A stretch of DNA of 64,000 nt from Rubricoccus sp963708165 (lineage in GTDB: Bacteria > Bacteroidota > Rhodothermia > Rhodothermales > Rubricoccaceae), in contig OY970187.1 of assembly GCA_963708165.1 (NCBI GenBank), positions 1,364,001 to 1,428,000 of the forward strand, written 5' to 3'. Of the stretch, positions 52,903-60,980 are shown in pieces. The translations under genes were made by a program, and so were the position numbers. The first letter of the stretch is position 1; every line of letters begins with the position of its first letter. The notes under the pieces were generated by a model. It was not told the DNA's origin and searched no databases. It saw only the letters and a program-made list of their open reading frames with translations.

Positions 52903-54804
52903 CTACTTCTTGTTCTTGCGGTCGCGGGCGCGCTTGGCATCCGCAATCACGGACGACGTGAACGAGCCACCGCTCTTTTTGCGCTTCTTGCCCGCCATCG
53001 ACGGCTTGGCGCGCTTGGCCGTGCCGTTGGTGGACGCCTTGCCGTTCGTCTTCGGATCGGCGGGACCGGCCACGGCGGCATCGTGCACCTGCTTGTTCAC
53101 CAGGCGCTGCTGGATGATGGACAGGAAGTTGAAGCCCAGGTAGTAGAGGCTCAGGCCGGACGGGAAGCGGTTGAAGAAGACGAAGAACATCACCGGCATC
53201 ATGTACATGATGACCTTCTGCTGTCCGCCCATCGCTGTGCTTCCGCTCATCGACACCTTCATCTGCACGAACATGGAGAGGCCCATGAGCAGCGTAAAGC
53301 CCGCCACGAAATCGCCGTAGAACGGGATGGTGAACGGCAGGTTCAGGATCGGGTCGGGCGCCGAGAGGTCGGCGGCCCACAGGAAGCCCTGCTGACGCAG
53401 CACGAGCGTGCTCTGGAAGTAGCGCCAGAGGCTGATCAGGATCGGGTACTGAAGGAGCATGGGCAAACAGCCGCCGAGCGGGTTCACCTTCTCCTCCTTG
53501 TACATCTTCATCGTCGCCTCCTGCTGCTTCTGCGGGTCGTCGCCGTACTTCTCCTTGATGGCGGCCATCTTGGGCTGCATCTCCCGCATCCGCGCCGCAT
53601 TCTTGTAGCTCGCGGCAGTCAGCGGCCACAGGAGGAGCTTGACGAGCAGCGCGAAGACGAGGATCGCGAGGCCGAAGCTGCTGATGATCCCCGTCAGGAA
53701 GTTGATCGTCGGCGCGATGAGGTACCGCGCGATGGGCCGCGTGATGGTTTCGCCGAATCCGAAGTCCACCACGTCGTACAGATCCAGCGCAGCCAGGCGC
53801 CGCAGCTCGACAGGACCCATGTAGAGCGTAAACGCCGCTCGCTGGTCCGCGGCGAGCGCGGGCATCTCGATGGTGGCGGAGTAGTCCTGCGCAAACTCGC
53901 CGCCGTCGGCTTCGCCGATCTGGTCGCCGGTCAGGCGAGCGCCAGAGGTCTCGGTGTCCTCGGCGGGCAGGATGGACGCGAGGAAGAACTTGGTCTTGAC
54001 GGCTACCCACTGAATCTGACCGGTCGCATCGAGCGGCTCCAGCGTGCCCTCTTCGCTCAGACGCAGCACGCTCGTATCGCCGCCGTAGCGCAGGTAGGCG
54101 CCCGCCTGTGTCGTCTCCTGTTGTGCGTCGCTTTCCGCCAGAGGCAGCGCGCCGTCCCACGTCACGTCGTAGCCGTTGCCCTGCTGCAGAATGTCGGTTC
54201 CAGGCGTCTCGACGCGGAAGCCGACCTCGTAGTCGTCGGGCGAGAAGGTGTAGACGAGCCGGAGCGCGCCGGTCCCGATGGGCGCCTCAAACGCGATCTC
54301 GCGCGGCGCGTCGGTGATGCGCAGCGTATCCCCCTCGTAGGGCGAACCGTCCACGATGGGCCGGAAGTTGAGCGTCCGCGTGTCCACGTACGCGCCCTGC
54401 GGCGGGTTGAACCCGAGCGAGAACGCACCGACAGAGTCCGCGATCAGCTCGACGGGCTCGCCGGTGACGGCGTTGTTGTACCGCAGAAGCTGAAGCGAGC
54501 GGAACGTGCCGCCGCGCGTCGAGAACGTCGCCCGTTGGCGGTCCGAAAGAACCACGACCTCGCGGGTTTCGCCGCCTGTGGCTGCGGCGAAGAGCGAGTC
54601 CGTCGGCGCACTCAGCGCGATGGTGTCGTCGGCCTCTGGCGCCGGTCCGATGGACGGATCGCCAGCGGCCTCGGCCGCCTCTGCGGTCTCGTCCACGGTC
54701 GACACGTCCTCGGGGGGCGTCTGGGTGAGCATCCAGACGAGGAGGAGGAGCGAGATCAGCAAGATGCCGAAAACGGCACTGCGGTCGAGGCCCTGAGATT
54801 CCAC
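52903..54804 (-). CDS. yidC: Membrane protein insertase YidC
   Basis: 633 residues. The N-terminal membrane helix FGILLISLLLLVWML precedes a large periplasmic beta domain (about 60-370) and the five-helix insertase core: FGLAILVFALLVKLLLWPLT, the cytoplasmic hairpin MREMQPKMAAIKEKYGDDPQKQQEATMKMYKEEKVNPLGGCLPMLLQYPI, and PSGLSLYYLGFNFLSIIQQ. A Lys-rich tail (GKKRKKSGG) may bind ribosomes. It inserts inner-membrane proteins. Order rpmH-rnpA-yidC-mnmE is conserved near many replication origins. The gene is intact. Confidence 0.97.
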   Translation of the reverse strand: MESQGLDRSAVFGILLISLLLLVWMLTQTPPEDVSTVDETAEAAEAAGDPSIGPAPEADDTIALSAPTDSLFAAATGGETREVVVLSDRQRATFSTRGGTFRSLQLLRYNNAVTGEPVELIADSVGAFSLGFNPPQGAYVDTRTLNFRPIVDGSPYEGDTLRITDAPREIAFEAPIGTGALRLVYTFSPDDYEVGFRVETPGTDILQQGNGYDVTWDGALPLAESDAQQETTQAGAYLRYGGDTSVLRLSEEGTLEPLDATGQIQWVAVKTKFFLASILPAEDTETSGARLTGDQIGEADGGEFAQDYSATIEMPALAADQRAAFTLYMGPVELRRLAALDLYDVVDFGFGETITRPIARYLIAPTINFLTGIISSFGLAILVFALLVKLLLWPLTAASYKNAARMREMQPKMAAIKEKYGDDPQKQQEATMKMYKEEKVNPLGGCLPMLLQYPILISLWRYFQSTLVLRQQGFLWAADLSAPDPILNLPFTIPFYGDFVAGFTLLMGLSMFVQMKVSMSGSTAMGGQQKVIMYMMPVMFFVFFNRFPSGLSLYYLGFNFLSIIQQRLVNKQVHDAAVAGPADPKTNGKASTNGTAKRAKPSMAGKKRKKSGGSFTSSVIADAKRARDRKNKK

Positions 54805-54831
54805 AGAAAAGCGGGGGTGGGGAGCAGGCGC

Positions 54832-55368
54832 CTACGGGGCGCTGGCGTCCGGGGTGCGGTCGGCCTCTGGCGCCGAGGCGCGCGAGGGGTCGCCAGAGGC
54901 CTGCCGGTGCAGACGGTCAGCGAGTCGGTCGAGCGCGAGGGGAAGGTCGCGGCGGAGGTCGGCGGAGGCGGTGGCCTCGTTGCCTCGGAAGAGCAGCATC
55001 ACCGTGAGCGCCTGTCCGGGGTAGCGTTCCATCGCGGCGAGTAGGCCGTGCTGGTGCCGCCGAAAGGTCTCGCGGAGGTGCCGCCGGAGTGTCGTGCGGC
55101 CCGCGTTGGTGCGGGCGCGGCGTCCGGGCGCGAAGCCGACCTGGAGCGGAGTGCGAAGGCCTGTGGCCTCGCGCGGCACGAGCCGCCACTTGAGCCGTAC
55201 CACGCCAACGGCGAGGCTGGACACGTCGGTCCGCCGCCGGTCGAAGAGGGGGCGGATAAGCCGCCGCCGCTTGAGCCGCCGCGCGCGAGGAAAGGCCTCG
55301 GAGTCGCCAGAGGCCTGCGCCTCGTCGGCGACCTGTTCGGCCTCTGGCGAGCGGCTCGCCAAAATCAC
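54832..55368 (-). CDS. rnpA: Ribonuclease P protein component
   Basis: 178 residues. RLKRRRLIRPLFDRRR at the start of the domain, the RNA-binding helix motif RTTLRRHLRETFRRH and LLFRGNEATASADLRRDLPLALDRLADRL match RnpA. It is longer than usual (about 120) because of motif-rich N- and C-terminal extensions (SPEAEQVADEAQASGDSEAF and ASGDPSRASAPEADRTPDASAP). Its ATG overlaps the rpmH stop. It binds the RNase P RNA for tRNA 5' processing. No yidD gene lies between rnpA and yidC, as is often found. Confidence 0.88.
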   Translation of the reverse strand: MILASRSPEAEQVADEAQASGDSEAFPRARRLKRRRLIRPLFDRRRTDVSSLAVGVVRLKWRLVPREATGLRTPLQVGFAPGRRARTNAGRTTLRRHLRETFRRHQHGLLAAMERYPGQALTVMLLFRGNEATASADLRRDLPLALDRLADRLHRQASGDPSRASAPEADRTPDASAP

Positions 55369-55520
55369 TTGCCGGGCTTGGCGTCGCTGATGGTCAGCTT
55401 GTGGCGGCCCTTGGCGCGGCGACGCGCGAGGAGGCTGCGGCCGTTCTTGGTGGCCATCTTGCTGCGGAAGCCGTGCTTGTTGGCGCGCTTGCGGCGGCTC
55501 GGCTGATAGGTGCGCTTCAT
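55365..55520 (-). CDS. rpmH: 50S ribosomal protein L34
   Basis: 51 residues, MKRTYQPSRRKRANKHGFRSKMATKNGRSLLARRRAKGRHKLTISDAKPGK in outline; the L34 signature is MKRTYQPS followed by HGFRxRM. It is a structural ribosomal protein. The ATG at 55520 is certain. It is the first gene of the rnpA-yidC-mnmE unit, and its TGA overlaps the rnpA start. Confidence 0.97.
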   Translation of the reverse strand: MKRTYQPSRRKRANKHGFRSKMATKNGRSLLARRRAKGRHKLTISDAKPGK

Positions 55521-55537
55521 CGGTCGGGGAGGTCGGG

Positions 55538-55583
55538 GCAGGGCGTGATCATGGCCCTGCGACAAAAAAGCCGTCCTCAGGAC
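55538..55583 (-). promoter_or_regulatory. Leader with hairpins upstream of rpmH
   Basis: On the minus strand, a short GTCC-TGA-GGAC hairpin plus GGC and six T (55583-55564) is followed by a stronger stem GCAGGGC/GCCCTGC (55560-55538), 18 nt before the ATG. It could be an upstream terminator or a regulatory leader. The first hairpin is weak. Confidence 0.35.
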
Positions 55584-55714
55584 TCGCGGAGCGCAGAAGT
55601 GCGCGGTTTGCGAGCTGCCGCTAGACGAGCGGCGGGCGGGACGGCCGGGGCGCAAGATACAGGGACGCTGGGCGTGCTCCGTGAAGCCGGTTTGACTTCG
55701 CACGTGCGGGCGCC

Positions 55715-55744
55715 TTGCCTGCCGCGCCGCCAGAGGCGTATCTT
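55715..55744 (+). promoter_or_regulatory. Promoter of the tRNA-Gly/tRNA-Val unit
   Basis: TTGCCT (55715-55720), an 18-bp spacer and TATCTT (55739-55744), with the first tRNA 46 nt downstream. The spacer ends in CCGCCAGAGGCG, the motif half-site abutting the -10. Confidence 0.55.
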
Positions 55745-55790
55745 GGGCACCCTTCTGCGCGGTTTATCCCGTGCGGCGGAGGCGCCGAGC

Positions 55791-55863
55791 GCGGGAATAG
55801 CTCAGTTGGTAGAGCATCAGCTTCCCAAGCTGGAGGTCGCGGGTTCGAATCCCGTTTCCCGCC
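55791..55863 (+). tRNA. tRNA-Gly (anticodon CCC)
   Basis: The acceptor GCGGGAA pairs with TTCCCGC. The D arm TAGCTCAGTTGGTAGAGC, anticodon stem CAGC/GCTG with loop TTCCCAA (anticodon CCC) and T arm with GGTTCGAATCC are present. The base after the acceptor is C rather than the more usual U or A; CCA is not encoded. Confidence 0.95.
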
Positions 55864-55909
55864 CTGCGGGTGCGTATGTGCCTCTGGCGCCAGAAGCGGA
55901 TTTTTTGTC

Positions 55910-55983
55910 GGGCGGTTAGCTCAGTTGGTTAGAGCACTTCGTTTACACCGAAGGGGTCCGGGGTTCGAGTCCCTGACCGCCCA
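55910..55983 (+). tRNA. tRNA-Val (anticodon TAC)
   Basis: The acceptor GGGCGGT pairs with ACCGCCC, discriminator A. The anticodon stem CTTCG/CGAAG encloses loop TTTACAC, anticodon TAC. The T arm contains GGTTCGAGTCC. It lies 46 bp after tRNA-Gly, probably on the same transcript, with a diverged palindrome (GCCTCTGGCGCCAGAAGC) between them. Confidence 0.97.
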
Positions 55984-56062
55984 CACCGCGCCACGGGGCG
56001 CACGAGGCCTCTGGCGCCTGGAACGGGTTTCGCCGGTGGCGGCGAGGCCACAGGCATCCGGC

Positions 56063-56070
56063 TAGCTTGG
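56063..56070 (+). promoter_or_regulatory. Putative -7 box of the amidohydrolase gene
   Basis: TAGCTTGG, identical to the mreD box, 20 nt before the ATG at 56091. Confidence 0.35.
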
Positions 56071-56090
56071 ACGCCCTCCACACCGCTCCG

Positions 56091-57203
56091 ATGCTCCGTC
56101 TCTGGCTCGCCGCCCTCTTCGTCTTTCCCGTCACGGCATGCGCGCAGGACACGCCAGAGGCAGCCTCTGGCGACGGCGAGGTCACCGTCATGGAGTACAC
56201 GCCGCGCTCCACGCTCGTCGTGGACGAGACCGTCGTGACGCGCGCCGCCGTCCCGTTTGTGGACGCCCACGCCCACCTCTGGCGCGCATCCACCATGAGC
56301 CCGGAGGATATCGCGACGCTCATCGGCGAGATGGACGCGATGAACATGGCCGTGATGGTCAACCTCAGCGGCGGCAGCGGCGACCGGCTCAAAGAAGGCA
56401 TCGCCAACATGGAGGCGCACGCGCCCGGCCGTGTGGTCTTCTTCGCCAACGTCGACTTCGACGGCATCGGCACGCCGGGGTGGAGCGAGCGTGCTGCTGC
56501 ACAACTGCGCGAGGATGTCGCCTCTGGCGCCAGAGGCCTCAAGATTTTCAAGAGCCTCGGGCTCTCCGTCATGGACGCCGACGGGCAGCGCGTGGCCGTA
56601 GACGATCCGCGGATCGATGCCGTCTGGCAGGTAGCAGGCGACTTGGGCATCCCGGTTCTGATTCACTCCGCCGATCCGGCCTCGTTCTGGGAGCCGTACG
56701 ACGCGAGCAACGAGCGTTACTACGAGTTGACCGAGCGCTCCAACCGGCGCCAGACGGCTCCGCCGTCGTTCGAAGACATCATCGGCGAGCAACACTCCGT
56801 TTTCCGCCGCCACGCGGGCACGACGTTCATCGCGGCCCACCTCGCGTGGTACGGAAACGACCTCGCGCGGCTGGGTGAGCTTCTGGACGCGAATCCGAAC
56901 GTCTACACCGAACTCGGCGCGGTCCTCGCAGAACTGGGCCGCCAGCCTCGCGCGGCCAGGCTGTTCCTGGACGAATATCAGGACCGCGTGCTGATGGGCA
57001 AGGACTCGTACGCGCCCGAGGAGTACCACGTCTACTTCCGCGTCTTCGAGACCGACGACGATTACATCGAGTACTACCGCCGCCGCCACGCCAACTGGCG
57101 CATTTACGGCTTGGACTTGCCAGATGACGTGCTCGAAAAGATCTATGCGGGCAACGCGCGAAGGATCATCCCCAGCCTGGACGCGCGGCTCTTCGCGGAG
57201 TAG
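56091..57203 (+). CDS. Secreted amidohydrolase-2-family protein
   Basis: 370 residues from ATG at 56091. The signal peptide MLRLWLAALFVFPVTACAQ has lipobox VTAC. The TIM-barrel metal site shows FVDAHAHLWR (HxH), IPVLIHSADP (His), TFIAAHLAWYGNDL (His) and MGKDSYAP (Asp). The family (PF04909) includes decarboxylases and lactonases; the substrate is unknown. A palindrome at 56520-56537 encodes ASGARGLK at a loop before a conserved strand. It lies just after the tRNA pair. Confidence 0.88.
   Translation: MLRLWLAALFVFPVTACAQDTPEAASGDGEVTVMEYTPRSTLVVDETVVTRAAVPFVDAHAHLWRASTMSPEDIATLIGEMDAMNMAVMVNLSGGSGDRLKEGIANMEAHAPGRVVFFANVDFDGIGTPGWSERAAAQLREDVASGARGLKIFKSLGLSVMDADGQRVAVDDPRIDAVWQVAGDLGIPVLIHSADPASFWEPYDASNERYYELTERSNRRQTAPPSFEDIIGEQHSVFRRHAGTTFIAAHLAWYGNDLARLGELLDANPNVYTELGAVLAELGRQPRAARLFLDEYQDRVLMGKDSYAPEEYHVYFRVFETDDDYIEYYRRRHANWRIYGLDLPDDVLEKIYAGNARRIIPSLDARLFAE
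56520..56537. repeat. 18-bp palindrome inside the amidohydrolase gene
   Basis: Perfect copy encoding Ala-Ser-Gly-Ala-Arg-Gly. Confidence 0.9.
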
Positions 57204-57207
57204 ACGC

Positions 57208-57223
57208 GCCAGAGGCCTCTGGC
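57208..57223. repeat. Outward-facing palindrome GCCAGAGGCCTCTGGC
   Basis: Four bases after the amidohydrolase TAG; the half-sites point away from each other, the reverse of the usual arrangement. Confidence 0.88.
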
Positions 57224-57309
57224 GGACAGCGGTTTGGAGGAGGCAGGGCGTGCTGAGCGCGCCGCCAACCGGCCGCCGCTTCCTCAGCGAGGCGCTCCTC
57301 CCGGTTCGA

Positions 57310-57327
57310 GCCTCTGGCGCCAGAGGC
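57310..57327. repeat. 18-bp palindrome upstream of the aquaporin
   Basis: Perfect copy just before the putative -7 box of the aquaporin gene (TAGTTTCA, 57334-57341), so it lies in promoter DNA rather than at a gene end. Confidence 0.9.
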
Positions 57328-57361
57328 CGGACCTAGTTTCAGGAACGCTTCCGCATCACCC

Positions 57362-58051
57362 ATGAGAGCCCAGGTCGTCACCGAGTTCATCGGCACGTTT
57401 TTCCTCGTGCTCACCATCGGGCTGACGGTATTGATCGGGTCAGACTTCGCGCCCATCGCGATTGCGGCGACGCTCATCGCGATGATCTACATGGGCGGGC
57501 ACGTCTCGAAGGCGCACTACAACCCGGCGATCACGCTCGCCTTCTGGCTGCGCGGCACGTTTCCCGCCAGAGGCATCGCGCCGTACATCGGCGCGCAAGT
57601 GGGCGCGTCCGTTCTCGCGACGCTCGCGGTCCATGGCGTGACAGACCAGTTCCTCGTCGTCTCGCCTGGCGTGGGGACGGGCCTGGGCTCGTTTCTGCTT
57701 CTGGAGTTTTTGTTCACGTTCGCGCTCGCGCTCGTGATTCTCAACGTGGCGACGGCGAGCACGCTGGAGGGCAACGACCACTACGGTCTCGCCATCGGCT
57801 TCATCGTCATGGGCGGGGCCTACGCCGCGGGACCGATCTCGGGCGGCGCGTTCAACCCGGCGGTCGCGCTGGGTCCAGCGCTTGTGAACCTCGCCTTCGG
57901 GCAGGAAGCAGCGCTCTCAGGGTTGTGGGTCTACCTCGTCGCCACGAGCGCTGGCGCCGCGCTTGCCGTCCCAGCCTACTTCGCGATGAACGGCCGCGAC
58001 GCGCCAGAGGCGCAAACCGCCGGGGCCTCTGGCGAGGACATCGCGGCCTGA
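57362..58051 (+). CDS. Aquaporin-family (MIP) channel with atypical second NPA
   Basis: 229 residues and six membrane helices plus two half-helices. NPA motifs are HYNPAIT (Asn54) and AFNPAVALGP (Asn165). In orthodox aquaporins the second NPA is followed by Arg, the selectivity-filter residue; here Val168 takes that place, so the pore is probably less restrictive or differently selective. The short Ala/Asp-rich C-terminus is motif-derived. Its TGA is followed directly by a palindrome variant. Confidence 0.9.
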   Translation: MRAQVVTEFIGTFFLVLTIGLTVLIGSDFAPIAIAATLIAMIYMGGHVSKAHYNPAITLAFWLRGTFPARGIAPYIGAQVGASVLATLAVHGVTDQFLVVSPGVGTGLGSFLLLEFLFTFALALVILNVATASTLEGNDHYGLAIGFIVMGGAYAAGPISGGAFNPAVALGPALVNLAFGQEAALSGLWVYLVATSAGAALAVPAYFAMNGRDAPEAQTAGASGEDIAA

Positions 58052-58069
58052 GCCTCTGGCGCCAAAGGC
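58052..58069. repeat. Palindrome variant abutting the aquaporin stop
   Basis: GCCTCTGGCGCCAAAGGC, one mismatch, beginning on the base after TGA. Confidence 0.85.
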
Positions 58070-58111
58070 GGGGCCGTGCCGTAGACTTCTGTGCACGCTT
58101 GCTCTGAACCA

Positions 58112-58717
58112 ATGGCTCTCCCCGCGACCTCCCTCCTGCCCACGACGCCAGAGGCCTACCTCGACTGGGAGGAGCACCAACTGGAACGCCACGAGTTTTA
58201 CCAGGGCGAGGTGTTCGCGATGGCGGGCGGCACGTTTAAGCATTCGCAACTGACAGCCAACGCCACAGGCGAACTGAGCAGCGCTCTGCGAGGCTCAGGA
58301 TGTCAGGTTCTCTCTAGCGACATGCGCGTGCTCGTCCGCGAAAACGGGCTTTACACGTATCCGGACCTTTCTGCAATCTGCGGAGAGCCCGAGTTCGCAC
58401 ACGACCGCGAGACGACGCTGACGAATCCTGTTCTTGTCATCGAAGTGCTCTCTGACTCGACCGAATCCTACGACCGCGGCGCTAAATTCCGGCTGTACCG
58501 TGAGATCTCATCCCTCGTGGAGTACGTCTTAATCTCGCAGAAGGAGCGCGCCGTAGATGTGTTCCGCCGCGACGCTAGAGGCTGGGTTGTTGTCGAGCCG
58601 GACGGCGATCAGATCGTCCTCGCATCGGTCGGCGCCACGCTCAGCCTGGAGCGGCTGTACGAGGGCGTGACGCTTCCAGACCCGGAGCATCCCGTCGCGC
58701 GCAGGCAACAGACCTGA
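58112..58717 (+). CDS. Uma2-family (DUF820) putative endonuclease
   Basis: 201 residues from ATG at 58112. The PD-(D/E)xK-like core is visible as LYTYPDLSAICGEPEF (Asp), NPVLVIEVLSDSTESYDRGAKFRLYREI (Glu-x-Leu...Lys) and VEYVLISQKERAVDVFRR. The family is abundant in cyanobacteria and other bacteria, and its biological role is unclear. Codon use is slightly less GC-rich than its neighbours, which may hint at transfer. A palindrome abuts the TGA stop. Confidence 0.88.
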   Translation: MALPATSLLPTTPEAYLDWEEHQLERHEFYQGEVFAMAGGTFKHSQLTANATGELSSALRGSGCQVLSSDMRVLVRENGLYTYPDLSAICGEPEFAHDRETTLTNPVLVIEVLSDSTESYDRGAKFRLYREISSLVEYVLISQKERAVDVFRRDARGWVVVEPDGDQIVLASVGATLSLERLYEGVTLPDPEHPVARRQQT

Positions 58718-58735
58718 GCCTCTGGCGCCAGAGGC
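58718..58735. repeat. 18-bp palindrome abutting the Uma2 stop
   Basis: Perfect copy starting on the base after TGA, between convergent Uma2 and ArsM genes. Confidence 0.9.
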
Positions 58736-58770
58736 CCGGCCCACTCCCTACCCGCCACTGACGCCTTCCC

Positions 58771-59838
58771 TCAGCAGCAGGAGCCAGACGCTACGGCGTC
58801 GCCAGAGGCCCCGGCAGGTTGTGCCTCTGGCGCGCAGTCGAAGAGGCCGAAGTGCGTGCTGCGGTCGCCGGTGACCTCGAAGTGGGCGCCGAAGCGGGTG
58901 TTTTGCACCATGGCCGCAGTGTTGCCGCAGACCAGCATCGGGCGGCCGGTCTCGAAGACGTGGTGGTCATCCAGGGTGAACGCGTGCCGCTGGCCGACGA
59001 TGCCCCCGGTGTACGTCGCGACCTGTCCGTAGTCCTCGCACTCGTCCTCGATGAGATCGGGGAGTTTGAACGCGCGGACGGTGCGCGAGGTGAACACGGC
59101 GTTGCCGAGCATGTCGCGCAGCTTCGCGTCCTCCACCTCCAGCGGGCTCTGGCTCACGGTCCGCACGTCGGCCCAGCCCAGCGCCCGCATCATGCGGCGG
59201 AAGTCCTCGCCGTACATCGCGCCACCCAGGCACTCGCCGACGAGAATGGGATCGGCCTGGGCCTCTGGCGAGAGGCGCCGGTCCACGAACACGTCGGAGA
59301 AGTAGAGCTCGCCGCCGGGCTTGAGCACGCGCGTGATCTCGCGGAACACTTTCTCCTTCTCGCTCGCGAGGTTGAGCACGCAGTTGGAGATCACAATGTC
59401 CACGCTCGCGTCCTCGACGCCAGAGGCGGCCAGGTCTTCGATGATGCCCAGGCGGAAGTCGGTCGTCGGCGCGTCGAAGCCGAACGCCTCGGCGACCGCT
59501 TCCTGGTGACGGCGCGCCACGTCGATCTGCGCGGGTGTCATGTCGATGCCGATCACGCGGCCGGTCGGCCCGGCGAGCGCGGCGGCGACGAACGCGTCGC
59601 GGCCCGACCCGCAGCCGAGGTCGAGGATCGTCTGGCCTTCCAGCGCGGCGGGAATGGGCGAGCCGCAGCCGTAGAACTTGCTCATCACCTCGTCCGGCAG
59701 GAGCGAGAGGATGGGCTTGTGGTGCTCGGGCACGGCCTCGCTGGGGCAGCAGGCGGTCGTGAGCAGGTCGTCGGACGTTTTGAGCGTTTCGCCGTAGTAC
59801 TCCTGGACCTGGGCGTGGACGGTGGCGGTGGCTTCCAT
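58771..59838 (-). CDS. arsM: Arsenite methyltransferase (ArsM-like)
   Basis: 355 residues. The SAM-binding domain has ILDLGCGSGRDAFVAAALAG and VIGIDMTPAQID. Conserved cysteines include the N-terminal Cys30-Cys31 (TTACCPSEA), Cys58 (FYGCGSP), Cys153 (SNCVLNL) and Cys203 (GECLGGAMYG). The 153-203 spacing of 50 matches the arsenic-binding pair of known ArsM enzymes. The protein ends in GSCC. It would methylate As(III) in the cytoplasm. No arsR, arsC or pump gene is adjacent. A second methyltransferase follows upstream on the same strand. Confidence 0.87.
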   Translation of the reverse strand: MEATATVHAQVQEYYGETLKTSDDLLTTACCPSEAVPEHHKPILSLLPDEVMSKFYGCGSPIPAALEGQTILDLGCGSGRDAFVAAALAGPTGRVIGIDMTPAQIDVARRHQEAVAEAFGFDAPTTDFRLGIIEDLAASGVEDASVDIVISNCVLNLASEKEKVFREITRVLKPGGELYFSDVFVDRRLSPEAQADPILVGECLGGAMYGEDFRRMMRALGWADVRTVSQSPLEVEDAKLRDMLGNAVFTSRTVRAFKLPDLIEDECEDYGQVATYTGGIVGQRHAFTLDDHHVFETGRPMLVCGNTAAMVQNTRFGAHFEVTGDRSTHFGLFDCAPEAQPAGASGDAVASGSCC

Positions 59839-59919
59839 GTGGGCGTGAATCGGTGTAGCGTGTGGACGCGCGAGGCCGCGCCGTGATCGCGAAGAGACTA
59901 CCCGTTCTCGCGCCGGTCC

Positions 59920-59943
59920 GCCAGAGGCCTCTGGCGCCAGAGC
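59920..59943. repeat. Overlapping motif palindromes
   Basis: GCCAGAGGCCTCTGGC (59920-59935) merged with GCCTCTGGCGCCAGAG, three half-sites in a row between the two methyltransferase genes. Confidence 0.87.
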
Positions 59944-59957
59944 GGTCCGCGTCTCTC

Positions 59958-60620
59958 CTACCGGATGGCGACGCCTGCGACGTGCGGCGCGACGAGGCCC
60001 GCGCGCACGCGGAAGCGCTCAGCGTCCACGCGCGCGAAGCCCGCCCGCTCGATCATTGCGAGTGTGTCCTGGTTGGGGCGGCACCCGTCCGCGATCACGC
60101 CCCACGGCGCGCGCAGGCGGCGCTGCCACCGCGCCAACCGCGACGCCTCTGGCGCGGCGACGTGCTCGATGAACACGAACCGCCCGCCGGGCTTGAGCAC
60201 ACGCCGGATCTCTTGCAGCACGCCCGGCACATCGTCCACGGAGCACAGCACGAGCGTGGAGATCACGGCGTCTGCCTCCCCGTCCGCCAGAGGCAGCCGC
60301 TCGGCCACGTCGCCCACGAGCTCTAACTCCAGGCCTCTTGCCTCCGCCGCCTCGCGCAAGTGCGGATGGAAGTGCACGTTGGGCTCGACGGCTACCCACT
60401 CTACGCCCGCACCCAAGTACTCCGCGTTGGGCCCCGCGCCCGCGCCGATCTCGACGACCGTGCCGGTGAGACCTGCCAGAAGCTGCCTCTTGCGCGCGCC
60501 GTAGAGCCGCCGGTCCGTGCCGCCGCCGTGCGCCAGGAGCCACGCGAAGAAGGCTTTCCCGAGGCCGCGGCGGACCTCGCGCGCCTCTGGCGACGTATCT
60601 CCGCCTCCCTTTCCAACCAT
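59958..60620 (-). CDS. Class I SAM-dependent methyltransferase (METTL7/Methyltransf_11-like)
   Basis: About 220 residues from ATG at 60620. TVVEIGAGAGPNAEYLGAGVEWVAVEPNVHFHPHLREAA is the SAM loop with the GAGxGPN variant typical of METTL7-like and UbiE-like enzymes. ADAVISTLVLCSVDDVPGVLQEIRRVLKPGGRFVFIEHV follows, and the C-terminus CRPNQDTLAMIERAGFARV is conserved. The acceptor is unknown. It is divergent from the dodecin gene, with starts only 13 bp apart. Confidence 0.88.
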   Translation of the reverse strand: MVGKGGGDTSPEAREVRRGLGKAFFAWLLAHGGGTDRRLYGARKRQLLAGLTGTVVEIGAGAGPNAEYLGAGVEWVAVEPNVHFHPHLREAAEARGLELELVGDVAERLPLADGEADAVISTLVLCSVDDVPGVLQEIRRVLKPGGRFVFIEHVAAPEASRLARWQRRLRAPWGVIADGCRPNQDTLAMIERAGFARVDAERFRVRAGLVAPHVAGVAIR

Positions 60621-60633
60621 CCCCTTATCTAGC

Positions 60634-60852
60634 ATGGCACTCGCCAAAATCATTGAGGTCTCCAGCGCCTCCGAAAAAAGCTTCGACGACGCCGTTAAGA
60701 ACGCATACGCCGAGGTCGCGCAGACCGTCCGCAACGTCAAGAGCGTCTACGTGCAGGACTTTCTCTACGAGCCCGGCGAAGCGGGAGAAACCGGCGGCCG
60801 CTTCCGCGTGCACTGCAAGGTGACGTTCATGGTCGACAACGCGAACGACTAG
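60634..60852 (+). CDS. Dodecin-family protein
   Basis: 72 residues. AKIIEVSSASEKSFDDAVKNAYAEVAQTVRNVKSVYVQDF and the C-terminal FRVHCKVTFMVDN follow the beta-alpha-beta-beta dodecin pattern, forming a hollow dodecamer that stores flavin or CoA. The flavin-stacking Trp of classical dodecins is Tyr here (SVYVQ), so ligand preference may differ. Divergent and almost abutting with the methyltransferase gene. Confidence 0.88.
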   Translation: MALAKIIEVSSASEKSFDDAVKNAYAEVAQTVRNVKSVYVQDFLYEPGEAGETGGRFRVHCKVTFMVDNAND

Positions 60853-60980
60853 AGGAGAGATCGGCGACGCGAGACGAGGGATGCGGGAGACTGCGTCTGG
60901 CTGCTCGCCCTCCGATCGATTCCGCGCCTGCTGGCTTTTCGCCAGAGGCTTGGGCCCCGGCTGCTGTATGCGGCTGGGGC

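Noticed and set aside
58112..58717. Uma2 gene as a toxin-antitoxin or mobile island
   Set aside because: Only a slight drop in GC and no partner gene or repeats beyond the window-wide motif.
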